DNA of 15,819 nucleotides from Chloroflexota bacterium (GCA_013695575.1 JACDAF010000132.1:1-15819); one strand, 5' to 3'. Counted from the stretch's first letter, positions 10,601 through 15,819 are shown. Program-made: numbers and translations. The notes: generated from the sequence alone by a model not told the origin.

Positions 10601-11267
10601 CGTCGCCGGCGTGATCACGAGCGCGCGGCGGCACATCACCCAGAAGAAGGCACTCATGATGTTCGCGCAGCTCGAGGACCTCACCGCGTCGAGCGAGGTG
10701 CTCGTTTTCCCGAAGACGTACGAGGCCACGCACCGGATCTGGAACACGGACGAGATCGTCCTGGTGCTCGCTCGAGTGGAGCAGCGGGAGGATCAGCCGA
10801 AGCTGCTGGCGGAGCACGCTGTCGCGTTCAGCGAGGACGGCATCGCCGAGATCCGGCGCAAGGCCGAGGAGCTGCGTGCCTCGCTCGCGAGGCGGCGCAG
10901 GTTCATGCCGGAGCGAGCCGGGCAGGCGGCGCGCCCGCCCGTCACGCCGGTCCGACCGAACGGCAACGGCGACGGCGACGGGTCGACCGCCGTCCGAGCA
11001 GGCTCGGAGCCGGGCGAGGTCGTGATCCGGTTCCGCGATGCCCTCGACTATGACCGGTCGGTGGCGCTCTTCCAGCGCATCCAGGTCGCGCTCTCGCGGC
11101 ACGCCGGCCCGGTGTCGGTGTTCGTGGAGCTGCCGCGCGCGGGACAGGAGGCGCGCCGGATCGCGACCTCGTTCCAGGCGCGGCCGTCCGCCGAGCTCGT
11201 CACCGAGATCACGCGTGAGGTAGGAGAGGGCGTCGTGGATGTCGTCCTGCCCGCGGAGCGGCGCTAG
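7677..11267 (+). CDS. dnaE: DNA polymerase III alpha subunit
   Basis: The replicative polymerase, 1196 residues (E. coli DnaE is 1160). It opens with the PHP domain (HLHTHSEYSLLDG, H6/H8/H10; TDHGALYG; SACLQGEI; TNDSHY), whose metal ligands look largely kept, so PHP proofreading is possible. The catalytic triad is present: D400 and D402 in PDIDVDF and D553 in KFDFLGL. The palm motif is RGSAGGSLVNYAIGLTDIDP, then the fingers (FRPGPMDYIPSYIRRKHG, CYTIRKK), a helix-hairpin-helix region, an OB fold around 970-1050, and a C-terminal domain near 1115-1190. The first residues fit only a TTG start at 7677, one base after the preceding stop; AAGGTGAG lies about 11 bases upstream. This suggests translational coupling to the membrane EEP gene, an unusual partner for an essential polymerase. 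Identity is certain. Confidence 0.98.
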   Translation: MSSFVHLHTHSEYSLLDGLSRLRGLVGRTKELGMPALALTDHGALYGAIDFYHAARAAGIKPIVGVETYIARKDRFDRDSRSEGHGRPFHLVLLARSFTGYQNLVRLVTAAHLEGYYYRPRMDKALLREHSEGLIALSACLQGEIARAIQDDGIEAAVAVANEHREIFGEGNYFLELMDHGLPEQRTVIDGIREVSRRTAIPLVVTNDSHYVGAEDAEAQDIMVCIQSGKTVDQPDRLKMIDHPELYLKSPAEMAAMFPRDGAALEQTLAIAERCDLVLPSELRLPHFEVPGGRTPEEHLRAMTLEGARTKYGPLTPALAERIDRELAVIAKTGYSAYILIVQDFIRFAQERGILTAVRGSAGGSLVNYAIGLTDIDPIRYGLIFDRFLNLERYTQPDIDVDFMDTRRDEVIAYVTRKYGADRVAQVVTFNTMLARAAVRDTARVLGMPYADADRVAKVIPTGPGAPPLAESRRIVRELQELEADPRVERLLDLAERVEGLVRSTGTHAAGVVITRDKLTDLVPLERSKGKADAIQTQYEDKQLEKLGFLKFDFLGLSNLTILEHALRLIREQRGIEIKREEIPLDDARTFALLSSGETTGLFQLESAGMRRHIRDLRPDRVEDVMAMVALFRPGPMDYIPSYIRRKHGQEPVTYAHPALEPVLRDTYGVMVYQEDVMAVTQALAGFTLGEADVLCYTIRKKIREKLDAQKERFVRKALERGVSRDVVDTVWRDFEPFAQYGFNRAHAAIYGRIAYHTAYLKANYTAEYMTAVLSSDMGNAEKIAIAIAECRRMGITVRPPDVNHSRFDFVVAGSEMRFGLGAIKNVGEGSVENIVQAREAGGPFRSLDDLCARIDLQRNNKRVLESLIRSGACDAFGPRQAQLNALDGVLATAQREQKDRASGQVSLFDLGTAAPSSVAAEGPEASRKDLLAWEKELLGIYISEHPLQEVSAQLGDVVTAYLAELKEVGDDVVIVAGVITSARRHITQKKALMMFAQLEDLTASSEVLVFPKTYEATHRIWNTDEIVLVLARVEQREDQPKLLAEHAVAFSEDGIAEIRRKAEELRASLARRRRFMPERAGQAARPPVTPVRPNGNGDGDGSTAVRAGSEPGEVVIRFRDALDYDRSVALFQRIQVALSRHAGPVSVFVELPRAGQEARRIATSFQARPSAELVTEITREVGEGVVDVVLPAERR

Positions 11268-11276
11268 GCTGCGCCG

Positions 11277-11282
11277 CATACT
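11277..11282 (+). promoter_or_regulatory. Possible -10 element for the histidine kinase
   Basis: CATACT, 4/6 to consensus, ends exactly six bases before the GTG start at 11289, between the dnaE stop and the kinase. The spacing matches the ABC ATPase promoter, so a leaderless message is likely. No clear -35. Confidence 0.4.
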
Positions 11283-11288
11283 GGCCTC

Positions 11289-12443
11289 GTGGCCGGCCGG
11301 CGCGCCCGCACCCCGGACGCGATCGAGCAGCTGGGCGGCGCGGAGCTCGCGACGCTGCTGCTCGAGGCGATGCCGACCGCGGTGGTCGTCGCGGCTCCGG
11401 ACGGCGCCCTCCTTGGTGTGAACCCCGCGGCGCACGAGCTGCTCGAGATCGATGAGACCCTCACAACGGCCGAGGAGCTTCGTGATGCGCTCGAGGTCCG
11501 CGACTTCGAGACGGGCGCGCCTGTCGCGGCGGCCGACTCCCTCCTGACCCTGGCTCTCGCGGGGGACCCGGCCCACAAGCGGTTGACGCTGCGTGCGCTT
11601 CGATCCGACGCCAGTCGCGTCGTCGATGCCGCGGCGAGGCCGGTGCGCGACAACGCCGGCAGGCTCATCGCCGCGGTCCTGACCCTGACCGACGTTACCG
11701 CGGTCGTCGAGGGCGACCGCCAGCGCGAGGAGTTCCTCTCCATCGTCTCGCACGAGCTGAAGACCCCGCTCACGCCGCTGAAGGCGATCGCGCAGCTCAT
11801 CCGGAGCCGCATCCGCCGGGCACGGGCCGCCGGGGTGGAGCCGGACCTCGATGCCCTCGAGAAGAACCTCGCGACCATCGAACGCCAGGTGGACCGCATG
11901 AACGGGCTCGTGAACGATCTGCTCGAGGTGTCCCGCGCCGGACGCGGGACCTTCGCCCTCAGCCGCGAGCCCTTCGACCTCGCGCCGATCGTCCACGACG
12001 TCGTCCAGCGCTACATCGAGGCCACCGCGGACGAGGGCCGCCACGCTTTCCGTGTCGATGCGCCCGCGAGCCTCCCTGTCCTGGCCGACCAGGCCCGCGT
12101 CGAGCAGCTGCTCTGGAATGTGATCGGCAACGCGGTGAAGTACTCGCCTCGTGGCGGGACCGTGCGCGTGCGCCTCGGTCGCGAGGGTGAGTACGCCGCC
12201 ATCGAAGTGGCCGACCAGGGGATCGGCATCAGCGGGCAGGACATCCCGCGGCTCGGCCGCGAGCCGTTCCAGCGGGGCGAGGGCAAGGCCGCGTCGTTCT
12301 CGGGGATGGGGATCGGCCTCTACCTCTCGCGCCTCGTCGCGGAGGGCCATGGCGGCGCGATCGCTATCGCGAGCGACGGCGTGGATCGCGGCACGACCGT
12401 CACGGCGCGGTTCCCGCTCGGCGGAGGGGGACCGGGCTCCTAG
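11289..12443 (+). CDS. Soluble PAS-domain sensor histidine kinase
   Basis: A 384-residue kinase with no transmembrane segment. A PAS-like sensor domain (about 18-135; AAPDGALLGVNPAAHELL) precedes the HisKA dimerisation domain with phospho-acceptor H155 in SHELKTPLTPLK, then the HATPase domain: N box N277/N281 (LLWNVIGNAVKYSP), G1 VADQGIGIS, and G2 GMGIGLYLS. It autophosphorylates on H155 and should pass the phosphate to a separate receiver. None is encoded beside it on this strand; the nearest is the stand-alone receiver at 15441-15819 on the other strand, a plausible but unproven partner. The GTG start is 21 bp after dnaE with a -10-like hexamer six bases before it. The protein ends in a glycine-rich tail. 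The gene is convergent with the tRNA/endonuclease region. Confidence 0.93.
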   Translation: MAGRRARTPDAIEQLGGAELATLLLEAMPTAVVVAAPDGALLGVNPAAHELLEIDETLTTAEELRDALEVRDFETGAPVAAADSLLTLALAGDPAHKRLTLRALRSDASRVVDAAARPVRDNAGRLIAAVLTLTDVTAVVEGDRQREEFLSIVSHELKTPLTPLKAIAQLIRSRIRRARAAGVEPDLDALEKNLATIERQVDRMNGLVNDLLEVSRAGRGTFALSREPFDLAPIVHDVVQRYIEATADEGRHAFRVDAPASLPVLADQARVEQLLWNVIGNAVKYSPRGGTVRVRLGREGEYAAIEVADQGIGISGQDIPRLGREPFQRGEGKAASFSGMGIGLYLSRLVAEGHGGAIAIASDGVDRGTTVTARFPLGGGGPGS

Positions 12444-12450
12444 AGCGCCG

Positions 12451-12508
12451 AGTGCCGGAGGGGGTGGTGTGTGAGTTCACTCGACACATCACACCAGTGC
12501 CGGAGGAG
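12451..12508. repeat. Short direct repeat of the tRNA 3' end
   Basis: AGTGCCGGAGGGG (12451-12463) recurs as AGTGCCGGAGGAG (12496-12508), 12 of 13 bases identical. The second copy is the 3' acceptor strand and part of the T stem of the tRNA on the minus strand; the first lies 45 bp beyond it, just past the histidine kinase stop. The 32 bp between them can form only an imperfect hairpin (GAG TTCA CTC core). Repeats of a tRNA 3' end are what integration or tRNA-gene duplication leaves, but this one is short and could be chance. Confidence 0.45.
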
Positions 12509-12570
12509 GGATTCGAACCCTCACTACGCTGGTCTTGAATCAGCTCCCTCTACCGTTGGGGTACTCCGGC
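12498..12570 (-). tRNA. tRNA, anticodon CAA (Leu-like) with short variable region
   Basis: Minus-strand 73-nt cloverleaf. The acceptor stem GCCGGAG/CTCCGGC is perfect (7 bp), and the T arm GAGGG-TTCGAAT-CCCTC is perfect with a canonical loop. The D stem is CCC/GGG with GG in the loop and the GGTAGA insertion typical of tRNA-Leu. The anticodon arm GCTGA-TTCAAGA-CCAGC gives anticodon CAA; its last pair is A opposite C. Discriminator base is A, as expected for leucine; CCA is not encoded. The variable region is only 5 nt (GTAGT), whereas bacterial tRNA-Leu has a long variable arm. The anticodon half matches the tRNA-Leu(CAA) consensus I know. It may be a reduced tRNA-Leu, a chimera or a decaying gene. 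The endonuclease reading frame enters it and stops in its variable region. Confidence 0.65.
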
Positions 12571-13366
12571 GTGTCCAAATTCTAGTTTGCCGGCCTTCTG
12601 CGAGATATCGCTGCCAAATCTCCCGTTTGCGTTCCAAGCGGGGAGCATCCGGATCCCGATACAACGCGGACAGGAGCGCTCTCGACGCATGTTTCGCGTA
12701 CTTCAGGGCATACATCGGATTCCCGCCCCTGGTCTGATCGACGAGAATCGCACCCGTGAGTCCGAACTCTCTGGAGAGCCGTGCGCGGAGCCAGTCGAGG
12801 TGCGCATAGCTCGCCGAGTGGAACCGCACTCCGATGCGCGGGTACCAGTGTAGAGGGTACGTGCGCGGGTTGGGCACAACGGTCTCGTACGTGATGCTTC
12901 CATCGCCGTCGAGAAGTCCGCGCACCAGAGAGAGCAGGTGTTCGTCAGGAACCTCGATCGCAGCCAGGGTCAGGCTCTTGCGCGGTGTCACTCCGATCGA
13001 CATGAGCCAACGGTAGAAGCTTGCGTCGTTGAACTGCACACGGCAGGCCGCGGACCCGTCGCCGTGCGGGGCTATCCGACCACCACGTCCGAGGCAGGCA
13101 AGGTAGGTACGCAGGAGATCCTTATCCTTCGAAACGAGGGTGATCACGCTCTTCGTGCTCGCGAGGCAGCCGTCCGTGGCAATGAGCCCGACTGCGTAGG
13201 CGAGGTTCGGTGACCACACGCACTGGACCCGAGGTTCGCGGACAGGCCACTTGCACTGCTCGATGGGGGTGCGCCGCACGTACTGGAGGCCGCGGTGTGC
13301 GGCCGCATTCCGCGCGATGCGCTCGTCGGTCGCCTCTGTCAGTCCTCGGGCCCAGGCTTTCCCCAT
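12524..13366 (-). CDS. LAGLIDADG homing endonuclease, tRNA-adjacent
   Basis: A 280-residue two-motif LAGLIDADG protein. Motif 1 is LAYAVGLIATDG (55-66, catalytic D65) and motif 2 LVRGLLDGDGSI (147-158, D155), each at the start of a DNA-binding repeat, so one chain should form the active pseudodimer and make a site-specific double-strand cut. The N-terminus (MGKAWARGLTEATDERI) is of a kind I associate with free-standing bacterial homing enzymes. There is no intron or intein around it. The ATG follows phosphatase B by 42 bp and has an extended -10-like TGCTAGGAC upstream. The final 15-16 codons and the TAG stop are read from the tRNA at 12498-12570, giving the tail STPTVEGADSRPA. Codon use is visibly less GC-rich than the neighbours, consistent with horizontal arrival. 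Target site unknown; a tRNA gene is the natural guess. Confidence 0.88.
   Translation of the reverse strand: MGKAWARGLTEATDERIARNAAAHRGLQYVRRTPIEQCKWPVREPRVQCVWSPNLAYAVGLIATDGCLASTKSVITLVSKDKDLLRTYLACLGRGGRIAPHGDGSAACRVQFNDASFYRWLMSIGVTPRKSLTLAAIEVPDEHLLSLVRGLLDGDGSITYETVVPNPRTYPLHWYPRIGVRFHSASYAHLDWLRARLSREFGLTGAILVDQTRGGNPMYALKYAKHASRALLSALYRDPDAPRLERKREIWQRYLAEGRQTRIWTRRSTPTVEGADSRPA
12579..12584 (-). promoter_or_regulatory. -10 element upstream of the CAA tRNA
   Basis: TAGAAT on the minus strand (5/6), ending 8 bases before the tRNA 5' end, inside the endonuclease coding sequence. The same hexamer at the same distance precedes the tRNA remnant at 14612, and TAGAAT is also the -10 of the ABC operon. 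No good -35 was found at 16-18 bp. Confidence 0.5.
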
Positions 13367-13408
13367 AGAGGGGCGTCCTAGCAGAGCGTCGTCACCGTTG
13401 CAATAGGA

Positions 13409-14017
13409 CTACCGGTCCTTCGCCTTCACGAGCGGCATCTTCGCGATGGCATCGCGCACGAGTGCGGGGTTCCCGATGACCACTGCCGGCTCGTTCCATG
13501 CCGCATCCGAACCGGTCCGCAGCGACACGACCGCGGCGCCCGCCTCGCGCGCGATGATCTGGGCTGCGGCGATGTCCCAGGGCGAGAGGAACTCGTGCAA
13601 GAACAGGTCGATCCGGCCGTTCGCGAGGTACGCGATCTCGAGCGCCGCGGCGCCGTCGATCCGCAGGCGCGCGCACGTCGCATTGAGGGCCACGAAGCGC
13701 GAGCCCCGCTTCGACGCGCTGCCGAACCCGAGGCTCGCGACGGCGAAGGCCTCCGACACGTCCTTCGTCGTCGAGACGCGGATCGGCGCCCCGTTCAGCG
13801 CCGCGCCGGCGCCCTCGCTCGCGACGAAGGTCTCGCGGGTACGCGGCGCGTGGACCGCGCCTGCCCGCACCTTCCCGTCTTCGACGTACCCGATCGCGAC
13901 GCAGTAGAACGGCAGTCCGCGGCTGAAGTTGAGAGTCCCGTCGAGCGGGTCCACGACCCAGAGGCGCTCCGCCCTGCCGACGTCGATCGCGGCGCTCTCC
14001 TCGGCCAGGATCGGCAC
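13409..14017 (-). CDS. Inositol monophosphatase-family protein, copy B (start codon lost)
   Basis: Paralogue of the phosphatase at 14642-15457, about three-quarters identical by eye and collinear to the end. It keeps the metal and catalytic motifs: LAEES, WVVDPLDGTLNF and WDIAAAQIIAREAG. Homology continues upstream of the given start, in frame and without stops, to at least 14185 (ARFAAETALAVGNAIVV), but between the in-frame TGA at 14287-14285 and the GTG at 14017 there is no ATG, GTG or TTG. The position of copy A's start is disrupted here. Either translation begins at the internal GTG, losing the N-terminal ~50 residues, or a rare start such as CTG is used, or the gene is an early pseudogene. 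The receiver that should precede it is already broken. Family certain; functional status doubtful. Confidence 0.75.
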   Translation of the reverse strand: MPILAEESAAIDVGRAERLWVVDPLDGTLNFSRGLPFYCVAIGYVEDGKVRAGAVHAPRTRETFVASEGAGAALNGAPIRVSTTKDVSEAFAVASLGFGSASKRGSRFVALNATCARLRIDGAAALEIAYLANGRIDLFLHEFLSPWDIAAAQIIAREAGAAVVSLRTGSDAAWNEPAVVIGNPALVRDAIAKMPLVKAKDR

Positions 14018-14229
14018 GCCGGGATCGTGCGCGCGGATCGCGGCGATGATCGCCGCTTCGGCGGCGTGATCGGCCGCGGTGGCGAAGTTCGCGCGGCCCT
14101 TCTTCTGGGTGACGATGGCAACGTTCTCGACGACGATCGCGTTGCCGACCGCGAGCGCGGTCTCCGCGGCGAAGCGCGCGTGCTCAGACCAGCGGTGCTT
14201 GCCTCCGCTCCGCGGGGCCAGAGAGGCCC

Positions 14230-14546
14230 CTACGCTCCCTGGATGTCGGACGGGCAGAGCGCCCGCACCTGTCCAGGAGGTCGTTCAGGTCGAACGGTTT
14301 TGCGATCACGTCGCTGATCTTCCGCTTCGCGATCTCCGCCTCGAATTGGGCGGCTGCGGCGCTCACGAAGAGGACGGGCATGTTGCGGATGTCTGGGTCC
14401 TCGCGCACCTTGTCGTAGATCTCGAAGCCGTTGAGGCCGGGCATCATGATGTCGAGGATGAGGAGGTCGGCGTGGACCTGCCGCACGGTAATCGATGAGC
14501 AGCGCACCGTCGGGGACGACGACGGCCTGGTAGCCACCCTCGTCCC
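14230..14546 (-). pseudogene. Truncated, frameshifted receiver-domain response regulator, copy B
   Basis: Clear relic of the receiver gene at 15441-15819. The central part is nearly intact (DLLILDIMMPGLNGFEIYDKV, FVSAAAAQFE, VIAKPFDLNDLL), including the phospho-acceptor Asp and the conserved Lys. The first ~20 residues, with the acidic pocket EDDE, are missing: homology stops near 14546, where tRNA-like DNA is joined. One extra base near 14490 and one missing base near 14270, relative to copy A, shift the frame; with the second repaired the protein would end VRALCPSDIQGA at the TAG 14232-14230. It cannot be a working receiver. Its decay also removed the translational coupling that copy A uses to start the downstream phosphatase. 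Confidence 0.85.
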
Positions 14547-14584
14547 CTGGAGCCGGTGCGACTCGGCACGCCGTGGCTGTGGCT

Positions 14585-14626
14585 CGTGTCTAGCCAATTG
14601 CACCACTCCGGCGCACCCACATTCTA
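14585..14626 (-). other. tRNA 5'-half remnant with its -10 element
   Basis: On the minus strand, TAGAAT (14626-14621), 8 bases, then GCCGGAG at 14612-14606 and a D-arm-like stretch (GTG-CAATTGGCTAGA-CAC) down to 14585. The hexamer, its spacing and the first eight tRNA bases match the tRNA at 12570. Beyond 14585 no acceptable anticodon or T arm and no matching CTCCGGC strand follow before the receiver relic. GTGC-CGAGTC-GCAC at about 14564-14551 could be an eroded T arm. The D-arm wording again resembles tRNA-Leu. I read it as a broken tRNA gene 29 bp after phosphatase A. Confidence 0.5.
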
Positions 14627-14641
14627 GATTTCCGGGGGTGT

Positions 14642-15457
14642 CTAGCGACCCTTGGCCAGAAGCTGCGGCATCCGCTCGAGCGCGTCGCGCACCAGTGCGG
14701 CGTTGCCGATGATGACCTGCGGCTCGTTCCAGGAGGCATCTTCGCCGGTCTTCAGCGACAGCACCGCCGCCCCCGCCTCGCGGGCGATGAGCTGCGCAGC
14801 CGCGATATCCCATGGCGCGAGGAACTCGTGCACGAACAGGTCGATCCGGCCCGCCGCCAGGTACGAGATCTCGAGCGCGGCGGCGCCGAGGATGCGCAGA
14901 CGCGCGCAGGTGCGGTTGAGCGCGGTGAACCGCGAGCCGCGCTTGGACGCGCTGCCGAACCCCAGGCTCGTCACCGCGAAGGCCTCGCTCGCGCTGGCGA
15001 TCCGCGTCGCGCGGACCGGGACCTGGTTCAGCGTGGCCCCGCCGCCGGCGCTCGCGGCGAACGTCTCGCCCGTCCGGGGTGCGTGCACGGCGCCGGCGCG
15101 GACCAGCCCGTCCTCCACGTAGCCGATGGCGACGCAGTAGAACGGCAGCGCCCGGCTGAAGTTCAGCGTGCCGTCGATGGGATCGACGACCCAGAGGCGT
15201 TCCGCCCGTGCCGTGGCGCCCTTGGAGCTCTCCTCGGCGAGGATCGCGGCTCCGGGGTCGTGCAGGCGTATCGCGGTCAGGATCGCCTCCTCGGCGGCAT
15301 GATCCGCCGCCGTCGCGAAGTTCGCGCGGCCCTGCTTCCTGGTGACGATCCCGACGTTCTCGACGACGATCGCGTCGCCGACGGCCGCGGCGGTCGCCGC
15401 CGCGAAGCGCGCGTGCGCCTCCCAGCGTGCCTGCGGTCTCTCAGTCCTCCGGGTCAT
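14642..15457 (-). CDS. Inositol monophosphatase-family phosphatase, copy A
   Basis: A 271-residue Mg-dependent phosphatase of the IMPase/FBPase/CysQ superfamily. The metal ligands are in place: E76 (LAEES), D92 and D95 (VDPIDGTLNF), and D217 (PWDIAAAQLIAREAG). Members hydrolyse inositol monophosphates, histidinol phosphate, fructose-1,6-bisphosphate or PAP; motifs alone do not separate these. I chose the ATG at 15457: it overlaps the receiver's stop (15441) by 17 bases, giving a coupled pair, and yields a normal-length N-terminus (MTRRTERPQARWEAHARF). The in-frame ATG at 15481 would deepen the overlap with the receiver without adding conserved residues. No Shine-Dalgarno is visible. Pairing with a stand-alone receiver suggests phosphatase output linked to a two-component signal (inference). 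Confidence 0.92.
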   Translation of the reverse strand: MTRRTERPQARWEAHARFAAATAAAVGDAIVVENVGIVTRKQGRANFATAADHAAEEAILTAIRLHDPGAAILAEESSKGATARAERLWVVDPIDGTLNFSRALPFYCVAIGYVEDGLVRAGAVHAPRTGETFAASAGGGATLNQVPVRATRIASASEAFAVTSLGFGSASKRGSRFTALNRTCARLRILGAAALEISYLAAGRIDLFVHEFLAPWDIAAAQLIAREAGAAVLSLKTGEDASWNEPQVIIGNAALVRDALERMPQLLAKGR

Positions 15458-15819
15458 GTGGCGGGCACAGCGTGCGCACACGGTCGAGAAAGTCGTTGAG
15501 GTCGAACGGTTTCGCGATGACTTCGGTGATCTCGCGTTGCGTGAACTCCGGCTCGAACTGCTTTGTCGCGGCGCTCACGAACAAGACCGGCATCTTCCTG
15601 ATCTCCGGGTCGTCGCGGACCTTGTCGTAGATCTCGAACCCGTTCAGTCCGGGCATCATGATGTCGAGGATGAGCAGGTCGGCGTGCACCTGGCGCACCG
15701 TATCGAGGAGGAGGGCTCCGTCGGGGACCACGACCGCCTGGTAGCCCGGCTCGTCGTTCAGCGCGTCCCGCAGCAGCACGGCGATGGGCTCGTCGTCTTC
15801 GCCGATCACCACGACGCGT
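15441..15819 (-). CDS. Single-domain receiver response regulator, copy A (5' end outside window)
   Basis: The frame runs off the right edge; the GTG codons at 15812 and 15809 are probably internal (..RVVVIGEDDEP), with the true start a few codons beyond. The visible ~125 residues are one CheY-like receiver with the acidic pocket EDDE, phospho-acceptor Asp in LLILDIMMPGLNG, Ser in FVSA and Lys in IAKPF. There is no DNA-binding or enzymatic output domain, so it acts through protein contacts or phosphotransfer. Its stop lies inside the following phosphatase gene (17-base overlap), so the two are made together. A kinase partner is not adjacent; the soluble kinase at 11289-12443 is the closest candidate. 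Confidence 0.92.
   Translation of the reverse strand, partial: RVVVIGEDDEPIAVLLRDALNDEPGYQAVVVPDGALLLDTVRQVHADLLILDIMMPGLNGFEIYDKVRDDPEIRKMPVLFVSAATKQFEPEFTQREITEVIAKPFDLNDFLDRVRTLCPPHDPED

Larger units (their letters stand above)
13409..15740. repeat. Tandem duplication of the receiver-phosphatase(-tRNA start) unit
   Basis: Unit A (about 15740-14585) and unit B (about 14546-12498, enlarged by the endonuclease gene) share gene order and orientation: receiver, phosphatase, then TAGAAT plus a tRNA start. Receiver and phosphatase genes align collinearly across the copies with high protein identity. The join between units runs from tRNA-like sequence directly into the fifth or so helix-turn of the receiver, so unit B lacks the receiver's first ~20 codons. 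Confidence 0.8.

Noticed and set aside
10455..12350. Open frame of about 630 codons on the minus strand across dnaE and the kinase
   Set aside because: It mirrors two certain genes and its translation has no recognisable fold, only charged low-complexity sequence.
12466..12495. Terminator between the kinase gene and the tRNA
   Set aside because: Only a short imperfect hairpin (GAG TTCA CTC with broken outer pairing) and no T-run on either strand.
12534..12540. Reading the anticodon as UCA (suppressor or selenocysteine type)
   Set aside because: The 7-base loop TTCAAGA with U at position 33 places CAA at 34-36, and the body lacks the long acceptor and extra arm of tRNA-Sec.
12498..13366. Group I intron or split tRNA carrying the endonuclease
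   Set aside because: The tRNA is continuous from acceptor to acceptor strand, and no intron core (P/Q/R/S elements) was apparent around the endonuclease gene.
14642..15499. Antisense open frames over the two phosphatase copies
   Set aside because: They repeat in both copies only because the true gene is conserved on the other strand; no start signals or domains.

Overview
High-GC (roughly 70% by eye) bacterial chromosome segment with tightly packed genes, frequent GTG/TTG starts, few Shine-Dalgarno sequences, and several starts placed 6 nt after a -10-like hexamer (leaderless style). Together with the gene content this suggests a soil or sediment lineage of Chloroflexota or a deep-branching Actinomycetota; the sequence alone does not settle which.

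Layout. 1-1798 (+): 3' part of a phosphoenolpyruvate-hydrolase-family TIM barrel, a cupin and an alpha/beta hydrolase, co-oriented. 1814-5779 (-): an ABC exporter operon (ATPase, permease, TetR regulator) followed by malate synthase A. The ATPase promoter is the best in the window and its -10 is covered by a 20-bp near-perfect inverted repeat, the likely operator of the TetR protein encoded at the operon's end. 5843-12443 (+): a membrane-anchored endonuclease/exonuclease/phosphatase-fold protein, the replicative DNA polymerase III alpha subunit (TTG start one base after the preceding stop), and a soluble PAS histidine kinase.

12451-15819 (-) is the unusual part. It carries two diverged copies of a receiver / inositol-monophosphatase unit. 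The right copy (A) is intact as far as the window shows. The left copy (B) is decaying: its receiver lost the N-terminus and has two frameshifts, and its phosphatase lost its normal start codon. Each copy is followed by a tRNA-like start preceded by the same TAGAAT hexamer. Behind copy A this is only a 5' tRNA remnant; behind copy B there is a complete but atypical tRNA (anticodon CAA, short variable region). A LAGLIDADG homing-endonuclease gene sits between phosphatase B and that tRNA, and its last 15-16 codons and stop codon lie inside the tRNA gene. A 13-bp copy (12/13) of the tRNA 3' end lies 45 bp further on. I read the region as a tRNA-associated site of duplication and endonuclease invasion. 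The only intervals over 300 bases without an intact gene are in this zone and consist of the receiver pseudogene and the tRNA remnant.

No rRNA, CRISPR array, transposase or replication origin was seen.
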